A DNA stretch of 19,366 nt from SVQP01 sp045587385 (GCA_045587385.1 JAZNCE010000127.1:1-19366); one strand, 5' to 3'; shown: positions 6,351 through 15,323, counted from the first letter of the stretch. Translations and numbers: made by a program. The notes: a model not told the origin generated them from the letters alone.

Positions 6351-6368
6351 TTTTGGAGAACTTCAAAA

Positions 6369-8108
6369 ATGACAGATAAAGAATTAAAGAAACTGAAAGA
6401 CGACCTTTGGCACTCTGCGGACGTGCTTCGTTCAAGTGCGCATTTGGCGGCAAACAAATACGGACAGCCCATTCTCGGTTTGATCTTCCTTCGCTATGCA
6501 GATATCCTCTATAAGCAGCATAAGGACGAGATAGAGGCAGAGTTTAAGAAATATGAAGGTACCCGTATGGAGAAGTCTATTAAGGAAATCTCCATTGAAA
6601 AATGCGGCTTTTATCTGCCCGAGTGCGCTTGCTATGATACCATCAATAACGCGCCCGATACGGCAGAAAAAGCAAAGCTTGTAAAGCTTGCGATGGAAGC
6701 AATAGAGGAATACAATCCTAAGCTTGCAGGCGTCCTTCCAAAAGAAGTGTATGCAGGGCTTGTTCCCGACGAAGAACCCGAACTGCTTTCCCGTATCGTT
6801 AAGATTTTCAAAGACATTCCCGAAAATATCAGCATAGATCTTTTCGGTGAGATATACGAATACTTCCTCGGCAACTTTGCACTTGCCGAAGGTAAAGACG
6901 GCGGAACATTCTATACCCCTGCAACGGTTGTTCGTTATATGGTTGAGGTATTGCAACCCGAAGCAGGTGCTGAAAAGAAGTTCCTTGACCCCGCTTGCGG
7001 TTCGGGCGGTATGTTCGTGCAGGCGGCAAGATATATGCACAAGCACAATGCAAGCGCATCGGCAATGATGAATTTCCGTTGTTACGGCGTGGAAAAAGAA
7101 CCCGACACGGTAAAGCTCGCAAAGATGAACCTGCTTCTTAACAACGTGCGAGGAGAGATTACCGAGGCAAACTCCTTCTATGCCGATCCTTACAACGCTT
7201 TTGAACAGTTTGACTACGTTATGGCAAATCCGCCCTTCAATGTAGATGAGGTCGTTTACGAAAAGGTAAAGGACGATAACCGTTTCAATACCTACGGTGT
7301 GCCGAGAAATAAGTCTAAATCCACCAAGAAGGAATCCGATAAAAAGGAAACCGTACCGAACGCTAACTATCTGTGGATCGGATATTTTGCGGCGGCGCTG
7401 AATTGGCAGGGCAAAGCCGCGCTCGTTATGGCAAACTCTGCATCCGATGCAGGCGGTAGCGAATACGAGATCCGCAAGAAGATGATCGAGGACGGCATTA
7501 TTAGTCAGATGGTAACGCTTCCGTCCAATATGTTCTCGTCGGTTACACTCCCCGCAACGCTTTGGTTCTTTGACAAGGCAAAGTCAGAAACCGAAAAGCG
7601 TGACGAAATTTTGTTCGTTGATGCAAGAAATATCTTTACACAGGTTGACAGAGCGCATAGAAAATTTACCGATGAACAGATCAAGAATCTCGGCATTATT
7701 ACCCGTCTTTATGAGGGCGACACTGAGGCATTTGCCGCATTGATTGCAGAATACAAGGCTGAAATGGAAATTGCTCCCGAGTCTGCCGAGGACAAGGATA
7801 CCAAAACGAAAGCGTATTGGCAGGAGCAGATCGAATGGCTGACAAGCCGTTTCCCCGACGGTGTTTACCGCGACGTAGTGGGCCTTTGTAAGGTTGCAAA
7901 GATTGAGGGGGAGGATGGAATTAAGGATCAAGACTACTCTCTCAATCCCGGACGCTATGTTGGTGTAGTCATCGAGGATGACGGAATGACCGCTGAAGAG
8001 TTTAAGGCAGAAATGCTGTCGCTTAATGAGGAACTTGCGAAGCTGAATGGTGAAACGCACGAGCTCGAAACTAAAATTTCAGACAACTTAAAAGGATTAT
8101 TTGAATGA
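6369..8108 (+). CDS. hsdM: Type I restriction-modification DNA methyltransferase subunit
   Basis: This 579-residue protein is the modification subunit, which transfers a methyl group from S-adenosylmethionine to adenine in the sequence chosen by HsdS. The N-terminal helical HsdM domain is clear (DDLWHSADVLRSS, PILGLIFLRYA, about residues 10-45). GGTFYTPATVVRYMVEVL (178-195) leads into motif I, DPACGSGGMF (207-216), the S-adenosylmethionine loop, and the catalytic motif NPPF is at 287-290. Length and motifs are normal and nothing is missing. The ATG at 6369 follows TTTGGAGAA. Its stop overlaps the next gene's start as ATGA. The codon use is GC-richer than that of the two accessory genes in the operon. 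Confidence 0.98.
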   Translation: MTDKELKKLKDDLWHSADVLRSSAHLAANKYGQPILGLIFLRYADILYKQHKDEIEAEFKKYEGTRMEKSIKEISIEKCGFYLPECACYDTINNAPDTAEKAKLVKLAMEAIEEYNPKLAGVLPKEVYAGLVPDEEPELLSRIVKIFKDIPENISIDLFGEIYEYFLGNFALAEGKDGGTFYTPATVVRYMVEVLQPEAGAEKKFLDPACGSGGMFVQAARYMHKHNASASAMMNFRCYGVEKEPDTVKLAKMNLLLNNVRGEITEANSFYADPYNAFEQFDYVMANPPFNVDEVVYEKVKDDNRFNTYGVPRNKSKSTKKESDKKETVPNANYLWIGYFAAALNWQGKAALVMANSASDAGGSEYEIRKKMIEDGIISQMVTLPSNMFSSVTLPATLWFFDKAKSETEKRDEILFVDARNIFTQVDRAHRKFTDEQIKNLGIITRLYEGDTEAFAALIAEYKAEMEIAPESAEDKDTKTKAYWQEQIEWLTSRFPDGVYRDVVGLCKVAKIEGEDGIKDQDYSLNPGRYVGVVIEDDGMTAEEFKAEMLSLNEELAKLNGETHELETKISDNLKGLFE

Positions 8109-8845
8109 CAACAGAAGAACTTTTTGAATCGGTTGGATTTGTTGGAGAATATTACTCGCAAATGTCTGATTTTTATAAAGACAATTTTGATTCGGAAGAG
8201 GATATGATTTCGTTTTTTGTAAAAATATTCAAGAATGATGAAAATGACAAAATTCCTCGTCAAATGATGAATCAAGTACAGCAGCTTGTGTCGATTGCAA
8301 CCGATATTGATCAGATTCGTCCTGCGCGTGATCCGCTTAGAATGTTCTTTATCAAAACATGTTTGGAAGCGTTATGTGAGTTGTCGGGAATGAACAACAA
8401 AAAAGACAAACCCATTTTTTACGAGATATTTCCAACCTTTATCAGCACGGAGGGGAAACAATATATTCTTGATAATTTTTTGTTAATGAGTTTCGATGAC
8501 ATATATATGAACCATAAATATGAAGCATATCACGAATTAACCATTGATGATTTTTTTGAAATTATTAAAGCAGTTCGAGATATCGTGGCACATGAGGGAA
8601 ACTATTGGGAGATGCAATTCTTTGCACATAACACAACAGACACGACCTGGGTTGTATCTTTGAAAACGAATCGAAAAATACTAAAATCTTATCAATACAA
8701 GTGTGAAGAGAATATAACACGAGAATATCACTTTGAAACGACAATGCAATATGATAGGTTTATATATTATTTCATCGAAGCGTGCATTGGCTTTATTGTC
8801 AATTACATTGATAGAAAGGAGGCGGAAATAAAAAATGAAATATAG
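8105..8845 (+). CDS. Unrecognised protein with HEPN-like R-x4-H motif, inside the Type I operon
   Basis: I do not recognise the family of this 246-residue, mainly helical protein. Near the C-terminal half, AVRDIVAHEGNYW places Arg158 and His163 as R-x4-H, the active-site pattern of HEPN RNases. An earlier helix, FFIKTCLEALCELSG (81-95), could be the first core HEPN helix. A beta-rich insertion (TTWVVSLKTNRKIL) and a final aromatic helix (YDRFIYYFIEACIGFIVNYI) follow. The last helix is hydrophobic but contains charged and polar residues, so a membrane anchor is uncertain. It overlaps hsdM by 4 bases and hsdS by 11, so it is translated as part of the restriction operon. It is noticeably more AT-rich than hsdM. 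A role as an RNA-cutting abortive-infection effector is inference from one motif and the context. Confidence 0.55.
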   Translation: MTTEELFESVGFVGEYYSQMSDFYKDNFDSEEDMISFFVKIFKNDENDKIPRQMMNQVQQLVSIATDIDQIRPARDPLRMFFIKTCLEALCELSGMNNKKDKPIFYEIFPTFISTEGKQYILDNFLLMSFDDIYMNHKYEAYHELTIDDFFEIIKAVRDIVAHEGNYWEMQFFAHNTTDTTWVVSLKTNRKILKSYQYKCEENITREYHFETTMQYDRFIYYFIEACIGFIVNYIDRKEAEIKNEI

Positions 8846-10004
8846 GTTGTTATCAACTACGTGCGATTATAGAAAAGACCGTATCTCAGTTAACGGAATT
8901 AATGAACACAACTACATTTCTACCGAAAATATGCTTCCTAATCGTGGTGGCGTTGAAATAGCATCTTCCGTTGCTGAAGGTAAAACTTTTCCTGCTTATA
9001 AACAAGGTGATATTTTACTTTCAAATATTCGTCCATATTTCAAGAAAATATGGTTTGCTAATAAAAAGGGTGGATGCTCAAATGATGTTTTGGTGTTAAA
9101 ACCAAATAAGTCTGTAGATGCCAAGTTCCTTTATTATGTTCTTTCGGACAACAATTTCTTTAATTATTCGACAGTTACCTCCAAAGGCACAAAAATGCCG
9201 CGTGGAAGCAAAACCGCAATAATGAAATATCTTGTGCCAGATATCGAAATATCCACGCAAAAGCGAATTGCGGAAATTCTTTCTGCCTATGACGATCTGA
9301 TTGAGAAGAACAATCTCAGAATTGCTCTTTTGGAGAAAGCGGCGCAGGAACTTTATAAAGAGTGGTTTGTCCGTTTCCGTTTCCCCGGTTACGAAAACGC
9401 CAAGTTTGAAAATGGTTTGCCCGAGGGGTGGACTATAAAGAGAATGAATGATTTTTGCTACGTTACAGACGGAACGCACGACACTCCTAAACCATTAGAC
9501 GAAGGTTTCCCGCTGATAACGGGCAGATGTATCAAAAACGGTTTTATTGACTTTGATGAAGCCTATTGCATAAGTGAAAAAGATCACGAAAGTATCAAAA
9601 AGCGCAGTGGTCTTTCCTCCGGTGATATTCTTTTTAGCAATATCGGTACAGTAGGCAACTGCTGTATCGTGGACTATAATAGAGAGTTCAGCGTAAAAAA
9701 TGTGATAATTTTCAAACCTAACGATATGATACAAACCGCATATCTCTATTATTGGATGACAAGCCATTCTATGCAAGAAATATTTGCAACGCAAACGAAT
9801 GGTGCATCACAGCAGTTTGTTGGATTAACCTTTATGCGCCGATATAAAATTCTTGTGCCTGAGCAGAAAATTTTAACGGCGTTTGGCGATAAGATTTTGC
9901 CAATACTGGAGCAAAAGCGGATGCTACATAATAACAATTTGAATCTCGCAAAACAGCGTGATTTGCTTTTGCCACGCATTATGAGTGGACAATTGGAGGT
10001 GTGA
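8835..10004 (+). CDS. hsdS: Type I restriction-modification specificity subunit
   Basis: This 389-residue protein selects the DNA target for the HsdM/HsdR complex. It has two target-recognition domains, each followed by a helical conserved region. The first is at about residues 1-135 and ends in YLVPDIEISTQKRIAEILSAYDDLIEKN. The second begins after FPGYENAKFENGLPEGW (about 183-200) and ends in ILVPEQKILTAFGDKIL with a final LAKQRDLLLPRIMSGQLEV. The first domain starts abruptly at MKYRLLSTTC, without the usual longer N-terminus, but the total length is normal. AGGAGG lies 11 bases before the ATG. The first domain's DNA is AT-rich compared with the central helix region, in line with the known exchange of recognition domains. 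The recognised sequence cannot be predicted. Confidence 0.96.
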   Translation: MKYRLLSTTCDYRKDRISVNGINEHNYISTENMLPNRGGVEIASSVAEGKTFPAYKQGDILLSNIRPYFKKIWFANKKGGCSNDVLVLKPNKSVDAKFLYYVLSDNNFFNYSTVTSKGTKMPRGSKTAIMKYLVPDIEISTQKRIAEILSAYDDLIEKNNLRIALLEKAAQELYKEWFVRFRFPGYENAKFENGLPEGWTIKRMNDFCYVTDGTHDTPKPLDEGFPLITGRCIKNGFIDFDEAYCISEKDHESIKKRSGLSSGDILFSNIGTVGNCCIVDYNREFSVKNVIIFKPNDMIQTAYLYYWMTSHSMQEIFATQTNGASQQFVGLTFMRRYKILVPEQKILTAFGDKILPILEQKRMLHNNNLNLAKQRDLLLPRIMSGQLEV

Positions 10005-10006
10005 AA

Positions 10007-11614
10007 ATGAAAATAAAAAAGCTACATCTTAAGAAATATAAAAGATTTTCTGATTTAACAATTGATCTTGGCGAAGAACCCAAGCGCATTATTGCTTTGG
10101 TAGGGACAAATGGTTGCGGTAAAAGTAGTGTTTTTGATGCAATGCTTTATATACAGAATGCGTACGGACGCATTGGAAATTCAGGAGTAAAGGATTACAA
10201 ATATCACTCTCTCGAACATGAGCCTAACTATAATTATAAAAATATATCTATTGATTTTTTGCTTGGAAAGTTTTCAGATATATATAATCAAAAAAAGGTT
10301 GGAGGGAAAGAAAAAACACTATTTTCTTTTAGAAGTTCATTTAGATATAATATTAGTTTAAACGTAACTTCCAGCATGGCAGTTAGTGAGTTGCGAAAAA
10401 ATGATTATGGCGCATCTTGTGCAGCTGATATAGATCAACGAATTGAAGAAAATTATCGTCGATTAAACATTAAATACAACAATTATCTTAACGAGAACGA
10501 TTGTCGTCCGTCAGAAGCTAAACTTCATATAATAGGGGAGTTGAATGATGCCATAAGTAACTGCTTACATTTGAAAATCGACAATCTTGGAAATATCGAA
10601 TCAGGTGATGGAACATTTTTCTTTAAGAAAGAAGATACTGCAAAAGCATTTGAGTATGATGTGCTATCGTCAGGTGAAAAAGAAGTTGTAGATATTTTGC
10701 TTGATCTTTACCTTAGAAAAGACGAATATGATGATTCCATTTACATAATAGATGAACCTGAGTTACATCTGAATACGGCAATTCAAAGAAAGTTGTTAAT
10801 TGAAATTAACAAAATGATTCCAGAAAATTGTCAAATTTGGGTAGCCACTCATAGTATTGGATTTTTGCGAGCTTTGCAAGATGAGCTTAATGATATTTCC
10901 CAAATTATCGAATTCAAAGAAGAAAACAAATGGGCATCCCAAGCTTATACCCTGGTCCCTATGGTTAAAAGTCGTAATAATTGGCGCAATTTGTTTTCAA
11001 CGGCACTGGATGATTTAACAGGACTTGTTTCTCCTAAACGCATTATATATTGTGAAGGGCGAGCAGAACCAACTCCTACCGGCGGAGAACGTGGCTTTGA
11101 TGCTGAAGTGTTCAATAGTATCTTTGGAGAGAAATATTCTGACACTCTGTTCATATCAAGCGGTGGTAATACTGAGCTTGATCAGCGGAGCGATATTGCA
11201 ATTAGCATTCTTTCTAAGGTCTTTGCGGATGTTGAGATATTGGTGCTGAAAGACAGAGATATGGCATCCGGAAAAAATACAACCGAAGCACATAGGAAGA
11301 TGTATTTAGAGAATAATCCACAGAATCATAGAGTTTTGAATCGTTTTGAGATTGAAAACTATTTGTTCGACAAAGAGGTATTGAAAAAATATTGTGAATT
11401 AAATGGTACAGCATTTGATGAATCTGCGTATGATGCTTTTGTTACAGATATTATTAACCAACAAGTTAAGGATAATGTTGGACACATTCGTAATTTTTGT
11501 GGTATTGTAGGCAGTATTAATGCAGAGGTATTTAAGAAAAATTTAGCTAAAGTGATTGATAGTTCGATGAAAGTGTATGCTGAGCTTGAACAAGTTATTT
11601 TTCACAGGGCGTAA
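10007..11614 (+). CDS. ABC-type ATPase fused to Toprim/DUF4435-like domain (OLD- or PARIS-like)
   Basis: This 535-residue protein has an SMC/ABC-type ATPase. Walker A is GTNGCGKS (33-40), the signature is LSSGEK (220-225), Walker B is IYIIDEPELHL (245-255), and the H-loop is THS (281-283). The C-terminal part looks like a Toprim nuclease: IIYCEG with Glu350, a glycine-rich ISSGGNTE, and VLKDRDMA with Asp416 and Asp418. FEIENYLFDKEVL (448-459) follows, as in DUF4435-type domains. This order fits OLD-family nucleases and single-chain PARIS (AriA-AriB) proteins, defence ATPases that react to phage, in PARIS to anti-restriction proteins. It lies between hsdS and hsdR, 2 bases after hsdS, with GGAGG 7 bases before the ATG at 10007 (the GTG at 10001 is less suitable). 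It is AT-richer than hsdR. Which of the two families it belongs to is undecided. Confidence 0.8.
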   Translation: MKIKKLHLKKYKRFSDLTIDLGEEPKRIIALVGTNGCGKSSVFDAMLYIQNAYGRIGNSGVKDYKYHSLEHEPNYNYKNISIDFLLGKFSDIYNQKKVGGKEKTLFSFRSSFRYNISLNVTSSMAVSELRKNDYGASCAADIDQRIEENYRRLNIKYNNYLNENDCRPSEAKLHIIGELNDAISNCLHLKIDNLGNIESGDGTFFFKKEDTAKAFEYDVLSSGEKEVVDILLDLYLRKDEYDDSIYIIDEPELHLNTAIQRKLLIEINKMIPENCQIWVATHSIGFLRALQDELNDISQIIEFKEENKWASQAYTLVPMVKSRNNWRNLFSTALDDLTGLVSPKRIIYCEGRAEPTPTGGERGFDAEVFNSIFGEKYSDTLFISSGGNTELDQRSDIAISILSKVFADVEILVLKDRDMASGKNTTEAHRKMYLENNPQNHRVLNRFEIENYLFDKEVLKKYCELNGTAFDESAYDAFVTDIINQQVKDNVGHIRNFCGIVGSINAEVFKKNLAKVIDSSMKVYAELEQVIFHRA

Positions 11615-11635
11615 TTGTAAAATAAGGAGAAAGAT

Positions 11636-14600
11636 ATGTCAAGATTTATATACGAAGACGACATAGAAAAAGCGTTACTCGACAAGTTAGCTGCCGAGCC
11701 GTTTGGCTATGACGTCATCACTTGTGATCCTTCGACATCATCAAAAGAGAATATAAATGACGGAACGGGACGCGCAAGCAAAAAGCAATGTGTTCTGCCC
11801 GCCGTGCTTCGTTCTGCGCTGATTCGCATCAATCCCACCATACCTGCCGAGGTAATCGACGGAATCGTAAAGGATTTGTGCCGCGATTTTACGGGCGGGG
11901 ATCTGAAGGCGGTCAACTACAAGCTCTATCAGCAGATCCGCAACTACATAAAGGTGTCGGTAAGGCGAGGCGGCAAGCAGGACTTTGATTTTGTCAAGCT
12001 GATTGATTTTGACAAACCCGAAAACAATACCTTTACCGCCGTTTCGCAGATGTGGATCGAAGGACGTTTTAATTGGCGCCGCCCTGACGTTATCATATTT
12101 GTCAACGGACTTCCGCTTGTATTTGTGGAGCTTAAGAACAGCGACGTCAAGGTGGAAGAAGCGTACAACCGCAATCTGAAAAGCTATCTCAAAGACGTTC
12201 CCAATCTCTTTGCGTTCAATCAGATCTGCGTGCTTTCCAACGGACTTGAAACAAGGCTTGGTGCGTTTTCTGCTACCTATGACTATTTCTTTGAATGGCT
12301 GAAAGCAAGCGAGGAGGAGAAAATCGACCGCAAGGCAATCTCCGAGGACGGTGTTTCGCTTTCCTATTTTGCGGATGGTCTATTACCGAAAGCCAATTTG
12401 ATTGACTATATCGAGAACTTTATACTGTTCGAAAATCAGTCGATTAAGATTATTGCAAAGAACCACCAATATCTTGGCGTTAATAATCTGATTGAGTCGG
12501 TTAAAGATCGCAAGGCACTCGCGGGTAAGCTCGGCGTATTCTGGCATACGCAAGGAAGCGGTAAGTCCTACTCGATGGTTATGTTTACGCGCAAGGTGAA
12601 GCGCAAGATTGAGGGTAACTTTACTTTCCTTATCATTACCGACCGTGACGATCTTGACACGCAGATTCACAAGAATTTCGTGCGCACTGAGGTGATTGGT
12701 GACAAAGAAGAATGTCAGCCCAAGAACGGCGCGCAGCTTCGTGAATATCTGCAAACCAACAAATCGTTTATCTTTACGCTGATTCATAAATTCAATTACG
12801 ATAAAACAAAGAAATATCCCGTGCTCTCTGAGAGGGATGACATTATCGTTTTGGTTGACGAGGCACACCGTACACAGTATAAGAGTCTCGCGGAGAACAT
12901 GCGAACCGCGCTCCCCAACGCCAATTATATTGCCTTTACGGGAACGCCCTTGCTTGGCTCTAAGCGTTTGACTAACCAATGGTTTGGTAACTACGTTTCG
13001 GAATACAACTTTGCACAATCGGTCGAGGACGGATCGACAGTCCCGCTGTTTTACAGCCGTAGAGTACCTGAGGTTTGGCTTGAGAACGATTTCCTTGACG
13101 ATGACGTACTTGACATTATTGAGGACGAAAACCTAAATGAAGCCGAAACAAAACTTCTTGAAAATTCCTCGTCAAGAATCCTTGAGGTTATCAAGCGTGA
13201 TGACCGACTTGATAAAATTGCAAGAGATATCGTGCATCATTTGCCTCGTCGCGGCTTCCGTGGCAAAGCAATGGTAGTATCGGTGGATAAATATACTGCC
13301 GTAAAGATGTATGATAAGGTTCAGCACTATTGGGGAGAGGAAAAGAAAAAACTTGTTGCCGAGAGAAACAAAGCCGCCACAAAAGAGGAAAGAGATCAGA
13401 TCTCCGCAATGATCGACTATATGAACAGGATGGAGATGGCAGTTATCGTTTCCGAAGAAGCCGACGAGAATCAGAAGTTCGCCGCGCAGGGGCTTGATAT
13501 TTCTTCTCACCGTGCTAAAATGAACGAGATCACACCTGAAGGCAAGGATATTGAGGATCGTTTCAAAGACCCGACGGACCCACTTCAGCTTGTATTCGTG
13601 TGTGCGATGTGGCTGACGGGATTTGACGTGAAAAGCCTTTCGTCTGTTTATCTTGACAAGCCGATGAAGGGGCATACTCTGATGCAGGCAATCGCGCGTG
13701 CAAACCGCGTGTTCCCAACAAAAACCTGCGGTATAATCGTGGACTACGTCAACGTATTCAAATATATGAAGAAAGCCCTTTCGGACTATGCTTCGGGTGA
13801 CGATGACACCGAATTTCCAGCTAAAGACATCGATCAGTTGATCGTTAACATTGATTCTTGCATTGACGAAACAGATGTTTTCTTGAAGGAAATGGGCATT
13901 GATCTTGATGAAATAATCAAGGAAGATACATTCGGCAGACTTGGCGAATTGAGGCGAGCGGCATTTGATACGATCGTTGCCACAGACGGCAGAAAAGAGC
14001 GTTTTAAGGTTTTGGCAAATACGATGATGAATTTATATGAAGCCGCCAAGCCCGAGATATTTGAGCAGAGCTGGGCAAATGAAAAGTTCTCGCCTATATC
14101 TTACTTGCACGGTCTTTTCTACAATTACATTGACGATGAAAAGATCAATCGTGCACGGCTTCGTATGGCGCAGGTGCTTGACACAAGCATTTCTTCAAAC
14201 GTGAACGTAGATGCCGATTCCGAGTATGTGATTCACGGCTCAAAGGTCATTGATTTGTCTAAAATCGATGTGGATGAGCTTCGCTTGGAAATCAAAAAGA
14301 CTCCCTACAAAGCAATCGAAATCGACGATTTGAAAAAGTATTTGGAAGAAGCTCTCCAAAAGATGATTAACAAGAATTGCACTCGTGTTAAGTTCTCGGA
14401 GCGTTTCAAAGGAATCGTTGATAGATACAACGCCGGAGGATCGGAGAATGAGGATTACTACGAGCAGTTAATCAAATTGCTCGAAGAAATGCAAGCCGAG
14501 CAGAAGCGTGCCGACACAGAGGGGCTAAGCGAAGAAGAACTTGAAGTTTATGACCTTTTGATTAAAGGCAAGAAGCTCACAAAAGCCGAGGAGCAAAAAG

Positions 14601-14845
14601 TAAAACTTGCCGCGAAGAATCTCTATAAGAAGCTCACGGAAGAAAAGGCAACTCTTATGGTGGTGGATTGGTATAAGGACGATCAGCCCACAGAGCGAGT
14701 CAAAAACGCAATCAAAGAGTCGCTCAACATTGACCTTCCCGAGTGCTATGACAAGGATTCTTTCAATGCCAAAACCGTTCTCCTTTTGAACCATTTCATT
14801 GATATGGCGGTTCAAGGATACGGATGGGTTGGAGCGAGTGCGTGA
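11636..14845 (+). CDS. hsdR: Type I restriction enzyme motor/nuclease subunit
   Basis: This 1069-residue protein is the restriction subunit, which translocates DNA with ATP and cuts unmethylated DNA. The nuclease core is visible as RRPDVIIF with Asp151 and VFVELKNS with Glu165 and Lys167, the PD-(D/E)xK pattern. The helicase motor has Walker A TQGSGKS (305-311), DEAH at 408-411 (VLVDEAHRTQ) and TGTP at 435-438. The later helicase motifs include FVCAMWLTGFDVKSLSSVYLD and LMQAIARANRVFP. A long helical C-terminus binds the HsdM/HsdS core. Length is typical and all expected motifs are present, so with hsdM and hsdS the system looks functional. The ATG at 11636 follows AAGGAGAAAGAT. Confidence 0.98.
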   Translation: MSRFIYEDDIEKALLDKLAAEPFGYDVITCDPSTSSKENINDGTGRASKKQCVLPAVLRSALIRINPTIPAEVIDGIVKDLCRDFTGGDLKAVNYKLYQQIRNYIKVSVRRGGKQDFDFVKLIDFDKPENNTFTAVSQMWIEGRFNWRRPDVIIFVNGLPLVFVELKNSDVKVEEAYNRNLKSYLKDVPNLFAFNQICVLSNGLETRLGAFSATYDYFFEWLKASEEEKIDRKAISEDGVSLSYFADGLLPKANLIDYIENFILFENQSIKIIAKNHQYLGVNNLIESVKDRKALAGKLGVFWHTQGSGKSYSMVMFTRKVKRKIEGNFTFLIITDRDDLDTQIHKNFVRTEVIGDKEECQPKNGAQLREYLQTNKSFIFTLIHKFNYDKTKKYPVLSERDDIIVLVDEAHRTQYKSLAENMRTALPNANYIAFTGTPLLGSKRLTNQWFGNYVSEYNFAQSVEDGSTVPLFYSRRVPEVWLENDFLDDDVLDIIEDENLNEAETKLLENSSSRILEVIKRDDRLDKIARDIVHHLPRRGFRGKAMVVSVDKYTAVKMYDKVQHYWGEEKKKLVAERNKAATKEERDQISAMIDYMNRMEMAVIVSEEADENQKFAAQGLDISSHRAKMNEITPEGKDIEDRFKDPTDPLQLVFVCAMWLTGFDVKSLSSVYLDKPMKGHTLMQAIARANRVFPTKTCGIIVDYVNVFKYMKKALSDYASGDDDTEFPAKDIDQLIVNIDSCIDETDVFLKEMGIDLDEIIKEDTFGRLGELRRAAFDTIVATDGRKERFKVLANTMMNLYEAAKPEIFEQSWANEKFSPISYLHGLFYNYIDDEKINRARLRMAQVLDTSISSNVNVDADSEYVIHGSKVIDLSKIDVDELRLEIKKTPYKAIEIDDLKKYLEEALQKMINKNCTRVKFSERFKGIVDRYNAGGSENEDYYEQLIKLLEEMQAEQKRADTEGLSEEELEVYDLLIKGKKLTKAEEQKVKLAAKNLYKKLTEEKATLMVVDWYKDDQPTERVKNAIKESLNIDLPECYDKDSFNAKTVLLLNHFIDMAVQGYGWVGASA

Positions 14846-14856
14846 GGTGATTGATC

Positions 14857-15174
14857 TTGCTTAAACTGTTCTATGAGTTATTGATCGATCCTTTAGGTCT
14901 GCCTTTAGAGCCATTATGGGAATATTTAATTTTGCTGATCGTTGGTGAAATTGTGCACGAAATAGCCTTTAGTATTTCGCCCGGCGGTACATTCGGCTCT
15001 CTGATATATTGGGTCTCAAAGTTAATTGTTTTTGTCATAATATGGGCGGTGTTGTATGCGATAATTGCTTCCATACAGTTCATTATTGCTCATTGGATAT
15101 GGTTTGCAATTGGCGGGGGAGCAATAATAGTAGGACTATTAGCATGGTTCTTTATAAGCCGAAAGCAAAATTAA
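14857..15174 (+). CDS. Small membrane protein at the end of the restriction operon
   Basis: This protein of about 105 residues has no recognised family. It has about three hydrophobic segments: an N-terminal one around LWEYLILLIVGEIVHEIAF, a middle one around IYWVSKLIVFVIIWAVLYAI, and a C-terminal one around WFAIGGGAIIVGLLAWFFI, ending in the positively charged tail SRKQN. There is no ATG. TTG at 14857 is 7 bases after GAGGTG, the best-placed start; TTG at 14851 is an alternative, and an in-frame stop at 14848 limits the gene. It begins 11 bases after the hsdR stop, so it is likely co-transcribed. A membrane partner for the AAA/Toprim or HEPN-like proteins is conceivable but unsupported by motif. 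Confidence 0.65.
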   Translation: MLKLFYELLIDPLGLPLEPLWEYLILLIVGEIVHEIAFSISPGGTFGSLIYWVSKLIVFVIIWAVLYAIIASIQFIIAHWIWFAIGGGAIIVGLLAWFFISRKQN

Positions 15175-15180
15175 CTATAA

Positions 15181-15205
15181 ACTTCGCGCCATCTTGGCAC
15201 GAAGT
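15181..15205 (+). other. Hairpin after the membrane protein gene
   Basis: ACTTCG (15181-15186) pairs with CGAAGT (15200-15205), and GCCA (15188-15191) with TGGC (15195-15198) around TCT, with one C/A mismatch. There is no clear U-tract, so it may stabilise the 3' end rather than stop transcription. Confidence 0.45.
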
Positions 15206-15227
15206 AAAATTGAATAACTAACAGTGA

Positions 15228-15259
15228 CGAGGCCGCACGAAAAGTGCGACCTCGTTTTG
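15228..15259 (+). terminator. Intrinsic terminator of the restriction operon
   Basis: CGAGG-C-CGCAC (15228-15238) pairs with GTGCG-A-CCTCG (15245-15255), with one internal C/A mismatch and a GAAAAA loop, followed by TTTT. It separates the defence operon from the repressor gene. Confidence 0.75.
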
Positions 15260-15287
15260 TCGTGGTGAGAATTTTCGCAAAACCTAT

Positions 15288-15315
15288 TGACAACCTTTCG
15301 TGTGTGTGCTATAAT
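15288..15315 (+). promoter_or_regulatory. Consensus promoter of the LexA-like gene
   Basis: TTGACA (15288-15293) and TATAAT (15310-15315) both match consensus perfectly, with a 16-base spacer. Such a strong promoter directly next to a palindrome suggests tight repression. Confidence 0.85.
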
Positions 15316-15323
15316 TACTACAC

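Noticed and set aside
6432..7046. Reverse-strand open frame of 204 codons
   Set aside because: It is opposite the conserved start and motif I region of hsdM; the codon pattern is explained by hsdM.
12383..13018. Reverse-strand open frame of 211 codons
   Set aside because: It lies wholly inside hsdR, whose helicase motifs are clear, and has no ribosome binding site or recognisable domain.
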